Assembly: GCA_026014725.1 (NCBI GenBank)
Contig: JAOZHV010000001.1
Span: forward strand, 36,531 to 100,530
DNA: 64,000 nt
Direction: 5' to 3'
Source of the DNA: Candidatus Bathyarchaeota archaeon
Lineage (GTDB): Archaea > Thermoproteota > Bathyarchaeia > Bathyarchaeales > Bathycorpusculaceae
The notes beneath the pieces were generated by a model. That model made no database searches, was not told the DNA's origin, and worked only from the letters and a program-made list of their open reading frames with translations. The number at the start of each line of letters is the position of its first letter. Positions within the stretch are counted from its first letter, which is position 1. The position numbers and the translations under genes were made by a program. Shown here piece after piece: positions 17,689-25,367 of this stretch.

Positions 17689-18144
17689 TTAACGTTTCCT
17701 CCATAAATCGTTCGCCTTTAAATTACGCTCTAAGTCAGCAATAGATTCGAATCTGCCACTGCCCGCCATGCGGTAATATTGCGTGTAAGTATCTTCAGTG
17801 ATGATTCTGCTTGCTTTAAGCTCGCGCAACTTGCGCCTAAGAGAGCGAATCTTTTTCATCCAAGCTTCTTTCTTAGTAACAGTTGCGTAGCCTGCACCAG
17901 TGTAACTTCCAGGTCCACCGCGTCTGCCCTTACGCTTCTTTCCTTGAATAACTTTTGCTCTGGAACGGCTTACGCCTTTCTCTGGCAGTGAAATGATGAT
18001 TTTTTCATGGATTAGTTTTCTTACTTCTTCGCGTGTAATTGCGCCTTCGACATCATCCATGCGGTCAGGATTAATCCAGACGCGGTTTTGTCCTATCTTT
18101 AGGATTTGAGCGGCTAAACGTCTTTGGTTGCTTAGGTTGGTCAT
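17689..18144 (-). CDS. rpl19e: Ribosomal protein eL19
   Basis: 151 residues, canonical archaeal L19e ('LSNQRRLAAQILKIGQNRVWI', 'SRSRAKVIQGKKRKGRRGG', 'GSYTGAGYATVTKKEAWM'). Overlaps the L32e stop by four bases (ATGA). Confidence 0.96.
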   Translation of the reverse strand: MTNLSNQRRLAAQILKIGQNRVWINPDRMDDVEGAITREEVRKLIHEKIIISLPEKGVSRSRAKVIQGKKRKGRRGGPGSYTGAGYATVTKKEAWMKKIRSLRRKLRELKASRIITEDTYTQYYRMAGSGRFESIADLERNLKANDLWRKR

Positions 18145-18752
18145 TGTTCTTTCTTCTCCTTTTTCTTTGGTTTAGGTTTGCTTTTCTTAGGCTTCTCTTT
18201 CTTCTCTTTCTTTGGCTTTGGCTCTTCCGCTTCCTTTTCCTCTTCTGCTTCGGCTTCTTCAGATTCTTGCTCTTCTTCCGCTTCTTCTACCTCGGCTTCT
18301 TCACCCTCAGCTTCAGCCGCTTCCTCTTCAGTCGCCTCAGTCTCTTCAGTTTCAGGTGAAACTTTAATGTTTAAGATTTTAATCTCAAGTTTTTTGGCTT
18401 CAGCTATAATGAGGGCTCGTTTGCGTTTGCCGACAGTGTGCGCAATGCGTACAGCCTGAGTTGCAGGGTCAACCGCCGATAATTCCTGCAAGTTATGAAC
18501 TAGAACTTCACGGTAACCAGAAGGATGTAAACCACGGGCGATTTTTGGTCCCTTGTAACCTGTGCTTGGTGCTGGGGGCCAGCCTTTAATTTTTCGACGT
18601 ATCTTATTGTCTAAGCCGCGTTGTTTACGCCAGCTTGGGCTGAAGCGTGAGTACCGCCAGCTTTCAGATCTTAGGAATTTTGGTTTCTTGTTTTTAGCGC
18701 GTGCTCTTGCTTGGAGTGCTTTGCGTGAAGGGGATTGTTTTTTCTCGGTCAT
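18141..18752 (-). CDS. rpl32e: Ribosomal protein eL32 with acidic then basic tail
   Basis: 203 residues. The first ~130 are typical L32e ('KPKFLRSESWRYSRFSPSWRK', 'KGWPPAPSTGYKGPK'). Then come ~40 residues almost all Glu/Ala and ~25 of Lys/Pro/Glu. The acidic-basic tail is not part of the family. Start and L6 stop share one base at 18752. Confidence 0.95.
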   Translation of the reverse strand: MTEKKQSPSRKALQARARAKNKKPKFLRSESWRYSRFSPSWRKQRGLDNKIRRKIKGWPPAPSTGYKGPKIARGLHPSGYREVLVHNLQELSAVDPATQAVRIAHTVGKRKRALIIAEAKKLEIKILNIKVSPETEETEATEEEAAEAEGEEAEVEEAEEEQESEEAEAEEEKEAEEPKPKKEKKEKPKKSKPKPKKKEKKEQ

Positions 18753-19297
18753 TATGCCATACCCTCGTTTCGTTCATACGTATATATGCCGTCAAGGAAA
18801 ACACGTGGGTCTTTTCGTCTAACTTTGGTGGATTGCTCGATGTTGGCGGCGCTTTGGCTGACATCTTCTAGATTTATGCCTTCAATGATTATATCTTCGG
18901 ATTCAATTTTGACTTTTACATCGCCAATAAGTTTGACTTTGCGTGCTCGTCTCTCGCCCGTAAAGTTTTCAATTATGACATTTTTGTTTTGATATTTCAC
19001 GGTAATTGGAAAGTGTGAGAAGACGATTTTCATCTTGTAAGAGTAGCCTTTTGTTACGCCTGTTATCATGTTTTTGATGTGTGATTCAATTGTTCCCACA
19101 AGCGCTGCTTCTTTCTTGCGCGGCCACTTTGCCCAGACACGGATGTTTTTGCCTTCACTATCGATTGAGACTGGTGCATGAGAGAAGTCGCGTGTTAAGG
19201 AACCTTTTGCGCCTTTAACGATTACTTTTTTGCCTTCTAGGCTAACGTTAACGTCATCAGGGACTTCGATTGTTCGGGAAATTTCTGGGAGCCGCAT
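18752..19297 (-). CDS. rpl6: Ribosomal protein uL6
   Basis: 181 residues, two L6 repeats ('VNVSLEGKKVIVKGAKGSLTRDF' region; 'VTKGYSYKMKIVFSHFPI'). Located between S8 and L32e as in other archaea, ten bases after S8. Confidence 0.96.
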   Translation of the reverse strand: MRLPEISRTIEVPDDVNVSLEGKKVIVKGAKGSLTRDFSHAPVSIDSEGKNIRVWAKWPRKKEAALVGTIESHIKNMITGVTKGYSYKMKIVFSHFPITVKYQNKNVIIENFTGERRARKVKLIGDVKVKIESEDIIIEGINLEDVSQSAANIEQSTKVRRKDPRVFLDGIYTYERNEGMA

Positions 19298-19307
19298 AGA
19301 CTACACC

Positions 19308-19691
19308 TCAATACACGAAGGCTAACAGCCTTCCTCCAAGATTTTTTTCTTCAGCATCTTTGTGAGCGATAACGCCTTTGGATGTTGAAACAACCATGAT
19401 GCCCACGTCTCTGGAGGGCAAGAAGCGTTTTTCCCATTCCTCATAGTCGGCTGCTTTTACAGCGAAGCGTGGTTTAACTGGGCCACACTTGTTTATTCTG
19501 CCTAAGAGTTGAACTTTGAATTTCCCTGAGCGCCCATCGTCTATGAATTCGAATTCGCCGATGTAGCCGTTTAGTTGCATGATGCGCAGGACGCGCCCTA
19601 AAAGTTTAGAGGCAGGACTAATTACGCATTCACGCTTGTTGCGTGTTTCGTTGTTTATGATGGCGATGAGACCATTTGTTAAAGTGTCCAT
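19308..19691 (-). CDS. rps8: Ribosomal protein uS8
   Basis: 127 residues, '[21 protein letters not shown]', '[15 protein letters not shown]' and the C-terminal '[24 protein letters not shown]' that contacts 16S rRNA. ATG start; 15 bases after S14. Confidence 0.96.
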   Translation of the reverse strand: MDTLTNGLIAIINNETRNKRECVISPASKLLGRVLRIMQLNGYIGEFEFIDDGRSGKFKVQLLGRINKCGPVKPRFAVKAADYEEWEKRFLPSRDVGIMVVSTSKGVIAHKDAEEKNLGGRLLAFVY

Positions 19692-19706
19692 TGTTTTGCC
19701 TTGCTC

Positions 19707-19871
19707 CTACTCATATTTTTTGAATCCTAATTTAGGTGCGGCTTCTCTAAAACAGTGCCTACATAAATATAAATTGTAACGTCGAATAACTGGTCCATAC
19801 GAGCCGCATCTTACGCATGGTCTTGAACCTTTGCCGTATTTTCGTTCTTTCTTAACTTGCTGTTTTCCCAT
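19707..19871 (-). CDS. rps14: Ribosomal protein uS14 (zinc form)
   Basis: 54-residue protein translated by hand: '[20 protein letters not shown]', then [20 protein letters not shown], ending in FKKYE. Four cysteines (C19, C22, C37, C40) form the archaeal zinc-binding S14. It fills the expected slot between L5 and S8. Small size makes it easy to miss. Confidence 0.95.
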   Translation of the reverse strand: MGKQQVKKERKYGKGSRPCVRCGSYGPVIRRYNLYLCRHCFREAAPKLGFKKYE

Positions 19872-19882
19872 ACATTCACACT

Positions 19883-20425
19883 CTAGACGATTTCTACTCC
19901 TAAAGTTTGTTTTACAAAGGCGATTGATTCTTCAGGCGTTAACAAATGCTTCTTGCCAACTGACCTGGCTTGCCGCTTTCTGAGCTTTATTCTGTGACCT
20001 GGACGGCTTACAGCTACACTGATGTCCATGCCGAAGATGCCGATTTCAGGGTCGTAGCGGACGCCTGGAATTTCAATGTGTTCTTTGAGACCGAAAGAGA
20101 AATTACCACGTACATCGAAAGCTCGCCTTGAAACCTTGTTATCAACCACTGGCAACACTTTCTTTAAGAAGTCTATTGCTGGCTGCTTTCGCAAGGTCAC
20201 AACCACAGCGATGGATTCGCCTTCGCGTATGCCGAAGTCTCGGATGGTTTTTTTAGCTTTCTTTTTGACGGGTGTTTGACCTGTGATTTCTTGGAGAACT
20301 TTGTTGGCTTTTTCGAGCGGTTCGCCTGATTTGCCAACGTTAAGGTTAACCACGACTTTTTCGATGCGTGGCTTGAGCATGGGGTGCTCTTCCCAAGTTT
20401 TAAGGTAAGCTTCTTCCTCAGACAC
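19883..20425 (-). CDS. rpl5: Ribosomal protein uL5
   Basis: 180 residues ('[20 protein letters not shown]', '[15 protein letters not shown]', '[23 protein letters not shown]' region), archaeal L5 that binds 5S rRNA. The ATG overlaps the end of S4e by eight bases. Confidence 0.96.
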   Translation of the reverse strand: MSEEEAYLKTWEEHPMLKPRIEKVVVNLNVGKSGEPLEKANKVLQEITGQTPVKKKAKKTIRDFGIREGESIAVVVTLRKQPAIDFLKKVLPVVDNKVSRRAFDVRGNFSFGLKEHIEIPGVRYDPEIGIFGMDISVAVSRPGHRIKLRKRQARSVGKKHLLTPEESIAFVKQTLGVEIV

Positions 20426-21182
20426 TTGGGGATGCCTCCTGTAATGTTATGAGCGGTTGGGCTTCACCTACGCAAAAGACGTAGTCGAGGATTGTTTGGT
20501 ATCTTGCGCCTTGTTGGTCTTCGATTACGACGAGAGCTTGGCGGCGTTTTTTAGCTTCGACTTTTTCTATTTCCACGATTTTGCCTTGTTTGCCGATGTT
20601 TTTTCCGCCTGTAATTACTGCAAAGTTTCCCTCTTTGGTTTTGAGGGTTTGCACTACTTCTTTTTGTGGAACAGTTATCCTTAGTGTGTCGAATGTTTCG
20701 TATTGAACTTCTTGAGGATTTTTTGGGTCTGCAACTTTGACGAGCAGGTTGGTGCCGTCATGGAGTGCTATTTGGACGCCGCTTTTGACGGTGTGTTTGT
20801 CTTCTACTCTGACAAGCTTGGTTTGGGCTTCTTCTTTGCTGATCGGAACCAGCGTTAAGCCTTTGTGCGAGGACATGACGCGGTAGTATTTGTCCATGTC
20901 TGACAGTGAGATAACATCCATTAAACCTACAGGGAAGTCATTGCTTTTTCGGATTTTACCGTCAACTTGAACTTTGCCTTGGTCTAGGATTGTTTTTGCT
21001 TCTTTTCTTGTTTGTGCTACGCCTAAAACGTCTCGTAGAACAAGCGTTAATGGTAAGCACTCATTGAGCGAGTGTGAACCAGATGATGGCCTCACTATCC
21101 ATGGTAATTCTTTTCTGTGAATGGGCCAGAATTTTGGCGCTGGCTTACGTTTGAGCCTTGATGGTTTTCCTCTTTTTCCCAA
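20418..21182 (-). CDS. rps4e: Ribosomal protein eS4
   Basis: 254 residues: N-terminal region, S4 RNA-binding domain (~45-95, 'EAKTILDQGKVQVDGKIRKS'), central domain and C-terminal KOW motif ('NFAVITGGKNIGKQGKIVEIE'). Order L24-S4e-L5 is archaeal. Confidence 0.96.
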   Translation of the reverse strand: MGKRGKPSRLKRKPAPKFWPIHRKELPWIVRPSSGSHSLNECLPLTLVLRDVLGVAQTRKEAKTILDQGKVQVDGKIRKSNDFPVGLMDVISLSDMDKYYRVMSSHKGLTLVPISKEEAQTKLVRVEDKHTVKSGVQIALHDGTNLLVKVADPKNPQEVQYETFDTLRITVPQKEVVQTLKTKEGNFAVITGGKNIGKQGKIVEIEKVEAKKRRQALVVIEDQQGARYQTILDYVFCVGEAQPLITLQEASPSV

Positions 21183-21184
21183 AT

Positions 21185-21865
21185 TTATTGTCCTCCCTTA
21201 GGAGTTGTTTTTTTAGCTCGCGGTTTAGGCGCGGCTTCTGCTGACTCGTTCTTTTTGGCTTCGGGCGCTTTCTTTGCTGTTGCTTTAGGTTTTGCTACTT
21301 TTTTGGCTGGCGCCTCTTCTTGTGCTGGTGCTTCTTTTTTAGCAGTTGGTTTTTTTGCGGCAGGTTTCTTTTCGGCGGCTTCCTTTGGTTTTGGTGCTTC
21401 CTCTTCGATTATTGGTTCTTCCACGATTTCTTCTTCAGCCTTTGGTTTTTCAGCTTTCTTTGCTGGTTTAGCTTTCGGTTTCCCCTTCTTTTCCACGGGC
21501 TGTTTTCTTGTCAGAACGTCTTTTCGCCATTTGTCGTCGAGGTTTAGGTTTCTGATTTGTACTTTGGATGGGTGAATTGGTAAGAAGATGTTTGTTCCGT
21601 CTACTTTTTCGCGGGTTAAGCCTTCAAGGTATATACGGTATGCTTTGAGGTCTACGCGTGAGACTTTGCCTTCAAAGCCTTTGTTGTCTCCGCGAAGGAT
21701 ACGTACGGTGTCTCCTTTTCTTACTGGAAGAGTTTTAGCGCCTCTTTGGGCGGCCAGTTCGTTTGATAGGGGTGCCGCCATTAGTTTGTGACGTATGTGA
21801 GCTGGCGCGTTGAAGAGTTTTTTGCGCTGTTTGCGGGGGTTTTTTACGCTTTTTGTGTCTTGCAT
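21185..21865 (-). CDS. rpl24: Ribosomal protein uL24 with long low-complexity tail
   Basis: 226 residues from ATG at 21865. The frame is open further upstream into L14, but family members start near 'MQDTKSVKNPRKQRKKLFNA' and the shorter start avoids a 40-base overlap. Residues 1-120 contain the KOW motif ('RKGDTVRILRGDNKGFEGKV') and 'GTNIFLPIHPSKVQI'. The remaining ~105 residues are Lys/Ala/Pro/Glu repeats, longer than the usual archaeal L24. Confidence 0.94.
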   Translation of the reverse strand: MQDTKSVKNPRKQRKKLFNAPAHIRHKLMAAPLSNELAAQRGAKTLPVRKGDTVRILRGDNKGFEGKVSRVDLKAYRIYLEGLTREKVDGTNIFLPIHPSKVQIRNLNLDDKWRKDVLTRKQPVEKKGKPKAKPAKKAEKPKAEEEIVEEPIIEEEAPKPKEAAEKKPAAKKPTAKKEAPAQEEAPAKKVAKPKATAKKAPEAKKNESAEAAPKPRAKKTTPKGGQ

Positions 21866-21876
21866 TAATTTTACAC

Positions 21877-22317
21877 CTATACTATTATGCTTGAGGCGCT
21901 TGCTATTCTCGGCCATCTTTCAGCTGCCTCTCTTGCTACTGGCCCGCGGATTTCTGAGCCTTTCATTTCGCCTTCAGGGGTTATGATGACTGCGGCGTTG
22001 TCTTCGAATTGTACCCAGACGCCATCTACACGTCTGAAGGGACGTTTTTGGCGGACTATAACGGCTTGGAAAATCTTTTTGCGCATGTCAGGTGAGCCTT
22101 GGCGGACTGAGACAGTGACTTTGTCACCTACTGTGGCAGAGGGATAGCGTCTTAGTCTGCCTTTGTAACCGAGGGCTTGAACTAGTCGTAGGACTCGTGC
22201 GCCTGTGTTGTCGGTGCACTTCATTTCTGAGCCTGCCTGTAGCCCGCGGCTGATTTTTTGTCCGTGAGAGAGCATGCCTTTTGCTGTGAGGGCTCTCTGT
22301 TTTGCTTTCGCCGCCAT
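21877..22317 (-). CDS. rpl14: Ribosomal protein uL14
   Basis: 146 residues, 'GSEMKCTDNTGARVLRLVQALGYKG', 'KVTVSVRQGSPDMRKKIF', 'DNAAVIITPEGEMKGSEIRGPVA'. Typical archaeal length. Eleven bases to L24. Confidence 0.96.
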   Translation of the reverse strand: MAAKAKQRALTAKGMLSHGQKISRGLQAGSEMKCTDNTGARVLRLVQALGYKGRLRRYPSATVGDKVTVSVRQGSPDMRKKIFQAVIVRQKRPFRRVDGVWVQFEDNAAVIITPEGEMKGSEIRGPVAREAAERWPRIASASSIIV

Positions 22318-22318
22318 T

Positions 22319-22639
22319 CTACTTTTCCTCTCCTAATTTTTCTACTACAACAAAGGATACTGTTTTGCTGAGCGGTCGGCATTCCGCAATTTTCACGCGG
22401 TCGCCTTCTTTTACGTCAAGGCACGGTGGATTATGCGATGGGATGTGCCCATGTCTGCGTTCGTATCGAACGAATTTTGGTGAGAATTGCATGTATTCTC
22501 TGTCAACGATTACTGTTTTGTCCATTTTTGCTGTGTGAACGATGCCTTCCAGTACTCGTCCTCGGATGGCGAGAGTGCCGTGGAAGGGACAGTTTCGGTC
22601 GTCACATTTTTTTCTTGGCTTTTTGAATGACATTGACAT
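22319..22639 (-). CDS. rps17: Ribosomal protein uS17
   Basis: 106 residues with 'RNCPFHGTLAIRGRVLEGIV', 'KMDKTVIVDREYMQFSPKFVRYERRHGHIPSHNPPCL' core, the archaeal S17 type. One base before L14. Confidence 0.95.
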   Translation of the reverse strand: MSMSFKKPRKKCDDRNCPFHGTLAIRGRVLEGIVHTAKMDKTVIVDREYMQFSPKFVRYERRHGHIPSHNPPCLDVKEGDRVKIAECRPLSKTVSFVVVEKLGEEK

Positions 22640-22642
22640 TTT

Positions 22643-22924
22643 TTACCATAACCTCTTTACGGTTTTTTTGAGCCTGTCTTCAGGTCTTCCGACTAAAAGT
22701 TTACCGTCAATTTCAACGATGGTGCCATCGTCGAATTTGAAGTTGAAAATGGCTGATTCTTTCAGGATGTTTTTCCGTTTGCCTTCACTGCAAAAGGTGA
22801 AGGTATTTTTTGTTTCTCTAATTACTGTGCCGCTTATCCCGACATAGTCTTCATGTGAACTTTTGGCAACTTTGCCTTCAGTGCCGATGAACTCGTATCG
22901 GATGATGTCAGGGGTTACTTTCAT
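22643..22924 (-). CDS. rnp1: RNase P protein component 1 (Rpp29/Pop4)
   Basis: 93-residue RNA-binding subunit of the tRNA 5'-end processing RNase P. Sm-like beta barrel: 'YEFIGTEGKVAKSSHEDYVGI', 'GTVIRETKNTFTF', 'FNFKFDDGTIVEIDGKLLVGRPEDR'. Its place between L29 and S17 is standard in archaea. It overlaps the L29 stop by four bases. Confidence 0.93.
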   Translation of the reverse strand: MKVTPDIIRYEFIGTEGKVAKSSHEDYVGISGTVIRETKNTFTFCSEGKRKNILKESAIFNFKFDDGTIVEIDGKLLVGRPEDRLKKTVKRLW

Positions 22925-23223
22925 TGAGAAGCTTCCTCTTTAGCAGTTTCTTTTTTGACCTTTTTTGCTGGCTTAGCTTTCGGCTTTTCTTTTTTCTCTG
23001 GTTCTTTGGGCGCTTCCCTAAGACCGAGTTTTTGTTCATTTTGCACTGTTAGGATTTGCGCTATTGTTTTTCGCAGCAGTCTGACTCTTGTGGGGTCTTC
23101 GACTGCTCCGCCTGCATTAATCATGGTTTTGACGCGCGCAAGTTCCACACGTAATTCGGTGAGTTTTTTTTCTCTGTCCTCAGAGGACATGGCAGCGATT
23201 TCTTTGATACGCATGATCGGCAT
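22921..23223 (-). CDS. rpl29: Ribosomal protein uL29 with basic tail
   Basis: 100 residues; core 1-70 ('MRIKEIAAMSSEDREKKLTEL', 'RVRLLRKTIAQILTVQNEQ'), then about 30 residues of Lys/Pro/Glu/Ala. ATG at residue 4 is an equally good start. Directly follows S3. Confidence 0.93.
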   Translation of the reverse strand: MPIMRIKEIAAMSSEDREKKLTELRVELARVKTMINAGGAVEDPTRVRLLRKTIAQILTVQNEQKLGLREAPKEPEKKEKPKAKPAKKVKKETAKEEASQ

Positions 23224-24003
23224 TTACTGTTTTGCCTCCTCTTTGGGTTCTTCTTTGGCAGCTTCTTTTTTGGCTGGTTCGTCTGTGACTTCTGTTGCTT
23301 GCACTTGTTGCGCGGGTTCTGCTGGTGCAGTGGGTTCTGCGGGTGTTGCTACTTCTGACGCTGGAGCTGGTGGTTTAGCTTCGACTTGTGGTGGGGCTTC
23401 TTCTATGGGTGCTGGAACAATTTCTACTTTGTCGGGGAAGTATGCGTCTGGCGGCATGATTTTTACTCTAACACCGATTATGCCGGGTTTTAGTTGTACG
23501 TGAGCTTCAGCTGTTTTCATGGCCCGCAATGCTGGCTCCCCGCATCTTGGGAAGTAGCCTGCGCGGAATTTTTCGAAGCGTGCACGTTCAGTTGTGAGTT
23601 TGCCACTAATGACAATTTCTGCGCCAAGTGCACCTGCTTCCATAACTTGGCTTAGCGCCCAAAAACCTGCGCGCCTAAAGTGAACGCCTCTTTCAAGTGC
23701 TGAGGCGACACGGTTTGCTACTACGTGAGCGTTAAATTCTGGAACTTCTATTTCTGATACTGAAATTTGAGGATTAGAAACTTTGAAATTTTGTTCTAGA
23801 GCCTGGGCGAGTTCCTTGATTGTTTCCCCGCCTCTGCCGATAACCAAACCAGGCCTCATAGCGTAAACAACAACATGTGTGCCGAGGGGGGTTTTGGAGA
23901 GGTTTACTCCGCCGTATCCGGCTCTTTCAAGTTTTTTTTCCAAAAATTCGTCAATTTCTGTGCGTTTGATTGATTCTGTTATAAAGCGTTTGACTATACT
24001 CAT
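23224..24003 (-). CDS. rps3: Ribosomal protein uS3 with Pro/Ala/Glu tail
   Basis: 259 residues. KH domain at ~45-90 ('MRPGLVIGRGGETIKELAQ') and C domain ('GAEIVISGKLTTERARFEKF'). The final ~65 residues are rich in Pro, Ala, Glu and Thr, beyond the normal archaeal C-terminus. The start codon directly abuts the L22 stop. Confidence 0.95.
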   Translation of the reverse strand: MSIVKRFITESIKRTEIDEFLEKKLERAGYGGVNLSKTPLGTHVVVYAMRPGLVIGRGGETIKELAQALEQNFKVSNPQISVSEIEVPEFNAHVVANRVASALERGVHFRRAGFWALSQVMEAGALGAEIVISGKLTTERARFEKFRAGYFPRCGEPALRAMKTAEAHVQLKPGIIGVRVKIMPPDAYFPDKVEIVPAPIEEAPPQVEAKPPAPASEVATPAEPTAPAEPAQQVQATEVTDEPAKKEAAKEEPKEEAKQ

Positions 24004-24489
24004 TTACTGTTCTCCTTGAGTGGGTTTCTCGTCTAGGACTATTTCGATGTGTGTTGTGATGTCGTATTTTGGTGAGGCTCTGCCTTGTGCTCTTGGGGTG
24101 TAACGTTTGAGTTTTATGCCGGGATATGCTGCTGCATGCATGATGCGGAGGCGGTCTACGTCTAAGCCTTTGTTTTCTGCGTTGGCTTCGGCGGCTTTGA
24201 TTATGCGTAAAACTTGCTCGGCGGTTTTGATTGGGTACCTGCCTACAAAGCGTTTTTCCATGCCGCCTTTGTGCCCTAGTTTTTTTGTGTATCTTGTGTA
24301 GGGGATGGTTTTTTTCTTTGCGATTACGTCTCGGAGGAAGGTTTTTGCGGTTGAGAGCTCCATGCCTTTTACTGCTTTGCAGACTTCTCGTGCTGCTTTG
24401 TGGGATACTTTTATTTCTCTGCCACTGGCTTTCGCTGTTTTTTCTGGATTAAGCATTTCCTCGATTATAGAGTATCCCCATTTTGGCAT
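24004..24489 (-). CDS. rpl22: Ribosomal protein uL22
   Basis: 161 residues from ATG at 24489, with GGAG ten bases upstream; a TTG at 24508 adds seven residues and is less likely. 'EIKVSHKAAREVCKAVKGMEL', 'KAAEANAENKGLDVDRLRIMHA', 'TPRAQGRASPKYDITTHIEIV'. First gene of the operon: S19, L2, L23, L4 and L3, usually just upstream in archaea, are not here. Confidence 0.95.
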   Translation of the reverse strand: MPKWGYSIIEEMLNPEKTAKASGREIKVSHKAAREVCKAVKGMELSTAKTFLRDVIAKKKTIPYTRYTKKLGHKGGMEKRFVGRYPIKTAEQVLRIIKAAEANAENKGLDVDRLRIMHAAAYPGIKLKRYTPRAQGRASPKYDITTHIEIVLDEKPTQGEQ

Positions 24490-24808
24490 TTTTATATCTC
24501 CGATGCGCAATCAAACACGTAAAAGCGATTTATATGGCTTTCCGTATGATAACTAACAATTTAGTCGAAACTGACTAGCAAGCTCCCTTCTGAAGGGATG
24601 AATTTCGATTCGTGAGGTGTACAATTCTGGGATTGCATTTATGCTTTTATAGTTTACCCAAAAACACCTATTAAAAACATAATTTAGGGCTTTTTTCGGT
24701 TAATTTAGCCTTTTCAAACTCTTTCACTTGTTGCTATAAACCATAGTTTACTATGTGTATCTGGTTCTTCAAACCGAATAAGTGTGAATAGGGTAAAAGG
24801 TTACCGTC
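24490..24808. other. 319-base intergenic region upstream of L22
   Basis: Contains the TATA box above. The stretch 24560-24640 has scattered CTGA and GATGA motifs but no ordered C/D box RNA. Nothing else recognised. Confidence 0.4.
24528..24536 (-). promoter_or_regulatory. TATA box of the L22-L30 ribosomal operon
   Basis: Minus-strand CATATAAAT lies about 43 bases upstream of the L22 ATG. A transcript starting ~25 bases downstream (near 24508) would have an ~18-base leader holding CGGAG. This is the only good promoter element seen for the 17-gene operon. Confidence 0.6.
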
Positions 24809-25024
24809 TTAACGTTTGGAATTTTCGTCGATGTCATCTATGGTTTTTTGCAGGGCTTCTACTGCACGTTTGATTTTTCCTTCTTTGTCTTCTAGACTAA
24901 TCATTACGCCGCAGCCTTGGCACTGCACTGTGACTTCTTGTTTGGCTTGTAAGAGGGTTATTGTATTTTTGTACTTGCATCGGGGGCAGGGCAAGGGTAA
25001 CTCTAATGAGTCTATGTTTACCAA
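24809..25024 (-). CDS. Small zinc-ribbon protein
   Basis: 71 residues with two CxxC knuckles ('LPCPRCKYKN', 'VQCQGCGVM') and a charged C-terminal helix 'KIKRAVEALQKTIDDIDENS'. Zinc ribbon of unknown partner; GTG or ATG at 25024-25022 gives M-V-N-I. It lies alone, downstream of the structured RNA candidate and ftsZ on the same strand. Confidence 0.75.
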   Translation of the reverse strand: MVNIDSLELPLPCPRCKYKNTITLLQAKQEVTVQCQGCGVMISLEDKEGKIKRAVEALQKTIDDIDENSKR

Positions 25025-25111
25025 GCTTCATTACCGCTTGCCTCTATGCTGTTAAGGCATAAATAATTTATTCCAGAATTCAAAATGCTATGTTGTAAAA
25101 ACTATAGGGGG

Positions 25112-25211
25112 AGAGGTGCTATTGGCGTTTTGCCGAGCCATTAGTCGTTCGCTACTTTATGCAGGGGGATGGTGCACTGCAAAGCAAACACGTTCACGCC
25201 ATAGCACCTCT
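25112..25211. ncRNA. Candidate structured RNA with 15-bp closing stem
   Basis: AGAGGTGCTATTGGCG at 25112-25127 pairs with CGCCATAGCACCTCT at 25197-25211, with only one bulged T. Inside, TGCAG and CTGCA plus flanking CTT/AAG form a second hairpin. The length (100 nt) and closed structure suggest an RNA rather than a terminator. It matches no RNA family I know. Strand is undetermined because such a stem forms on both. Confidence 0.45.
25151..25192 (+). repeat. Dispersed intergenic repeat, copy B
   Basis: CTACTTTATGCAGGGGGATG then GTGCACTGCAAAGCAAACAC. It aligns to copy D with a small gap, sharing the AGGGGGAT(A/G)GTG core and GCAAAGCAA. It is embedded in the 100-base hairpin. Confidence 0.45.
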
Positions 25212-25367
25212 TTGTGCCTAAGGAAGGGAAATTAGAAGAGCATCTATGTGAGCAGTTTTCTTATAGAGAAGATTTCAGCAGCTTATTGGGTTGAAATGGC
25301 AGCAATTGCAGAGAGCGAGAGTTTTAAAGAAAGAGAGAAGAAAAGGAAGAAAGAGAGAGCGCTCGGC

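Larger units (their letters stand above)
25025..25367. other. 343-base intergenic region with a long hairpin
   Basis: Holds the 100-base imperfect inverted repeat 25112-25211 and, inside it, copy B of the dispersed repeat. The final 100 bases before the ftsZ stop are purine-rich (AGAGAGAAG-type) and show no gene. Confidence 0.55.

Noticed and set aside
22955..23503. Plus-strand 182-residue open frame opposite L29 and S3
   Set aside because: Caused by low-complexity Pro/Ala/Glu/Lys tails read on the other strand; no start signal or family.
24560..24640. Possible C/D box RNA (GATGA and CTGA motifs)
   Set aside because: Boxes are not in the C-D'-C'-D order and there is no terminal stem.
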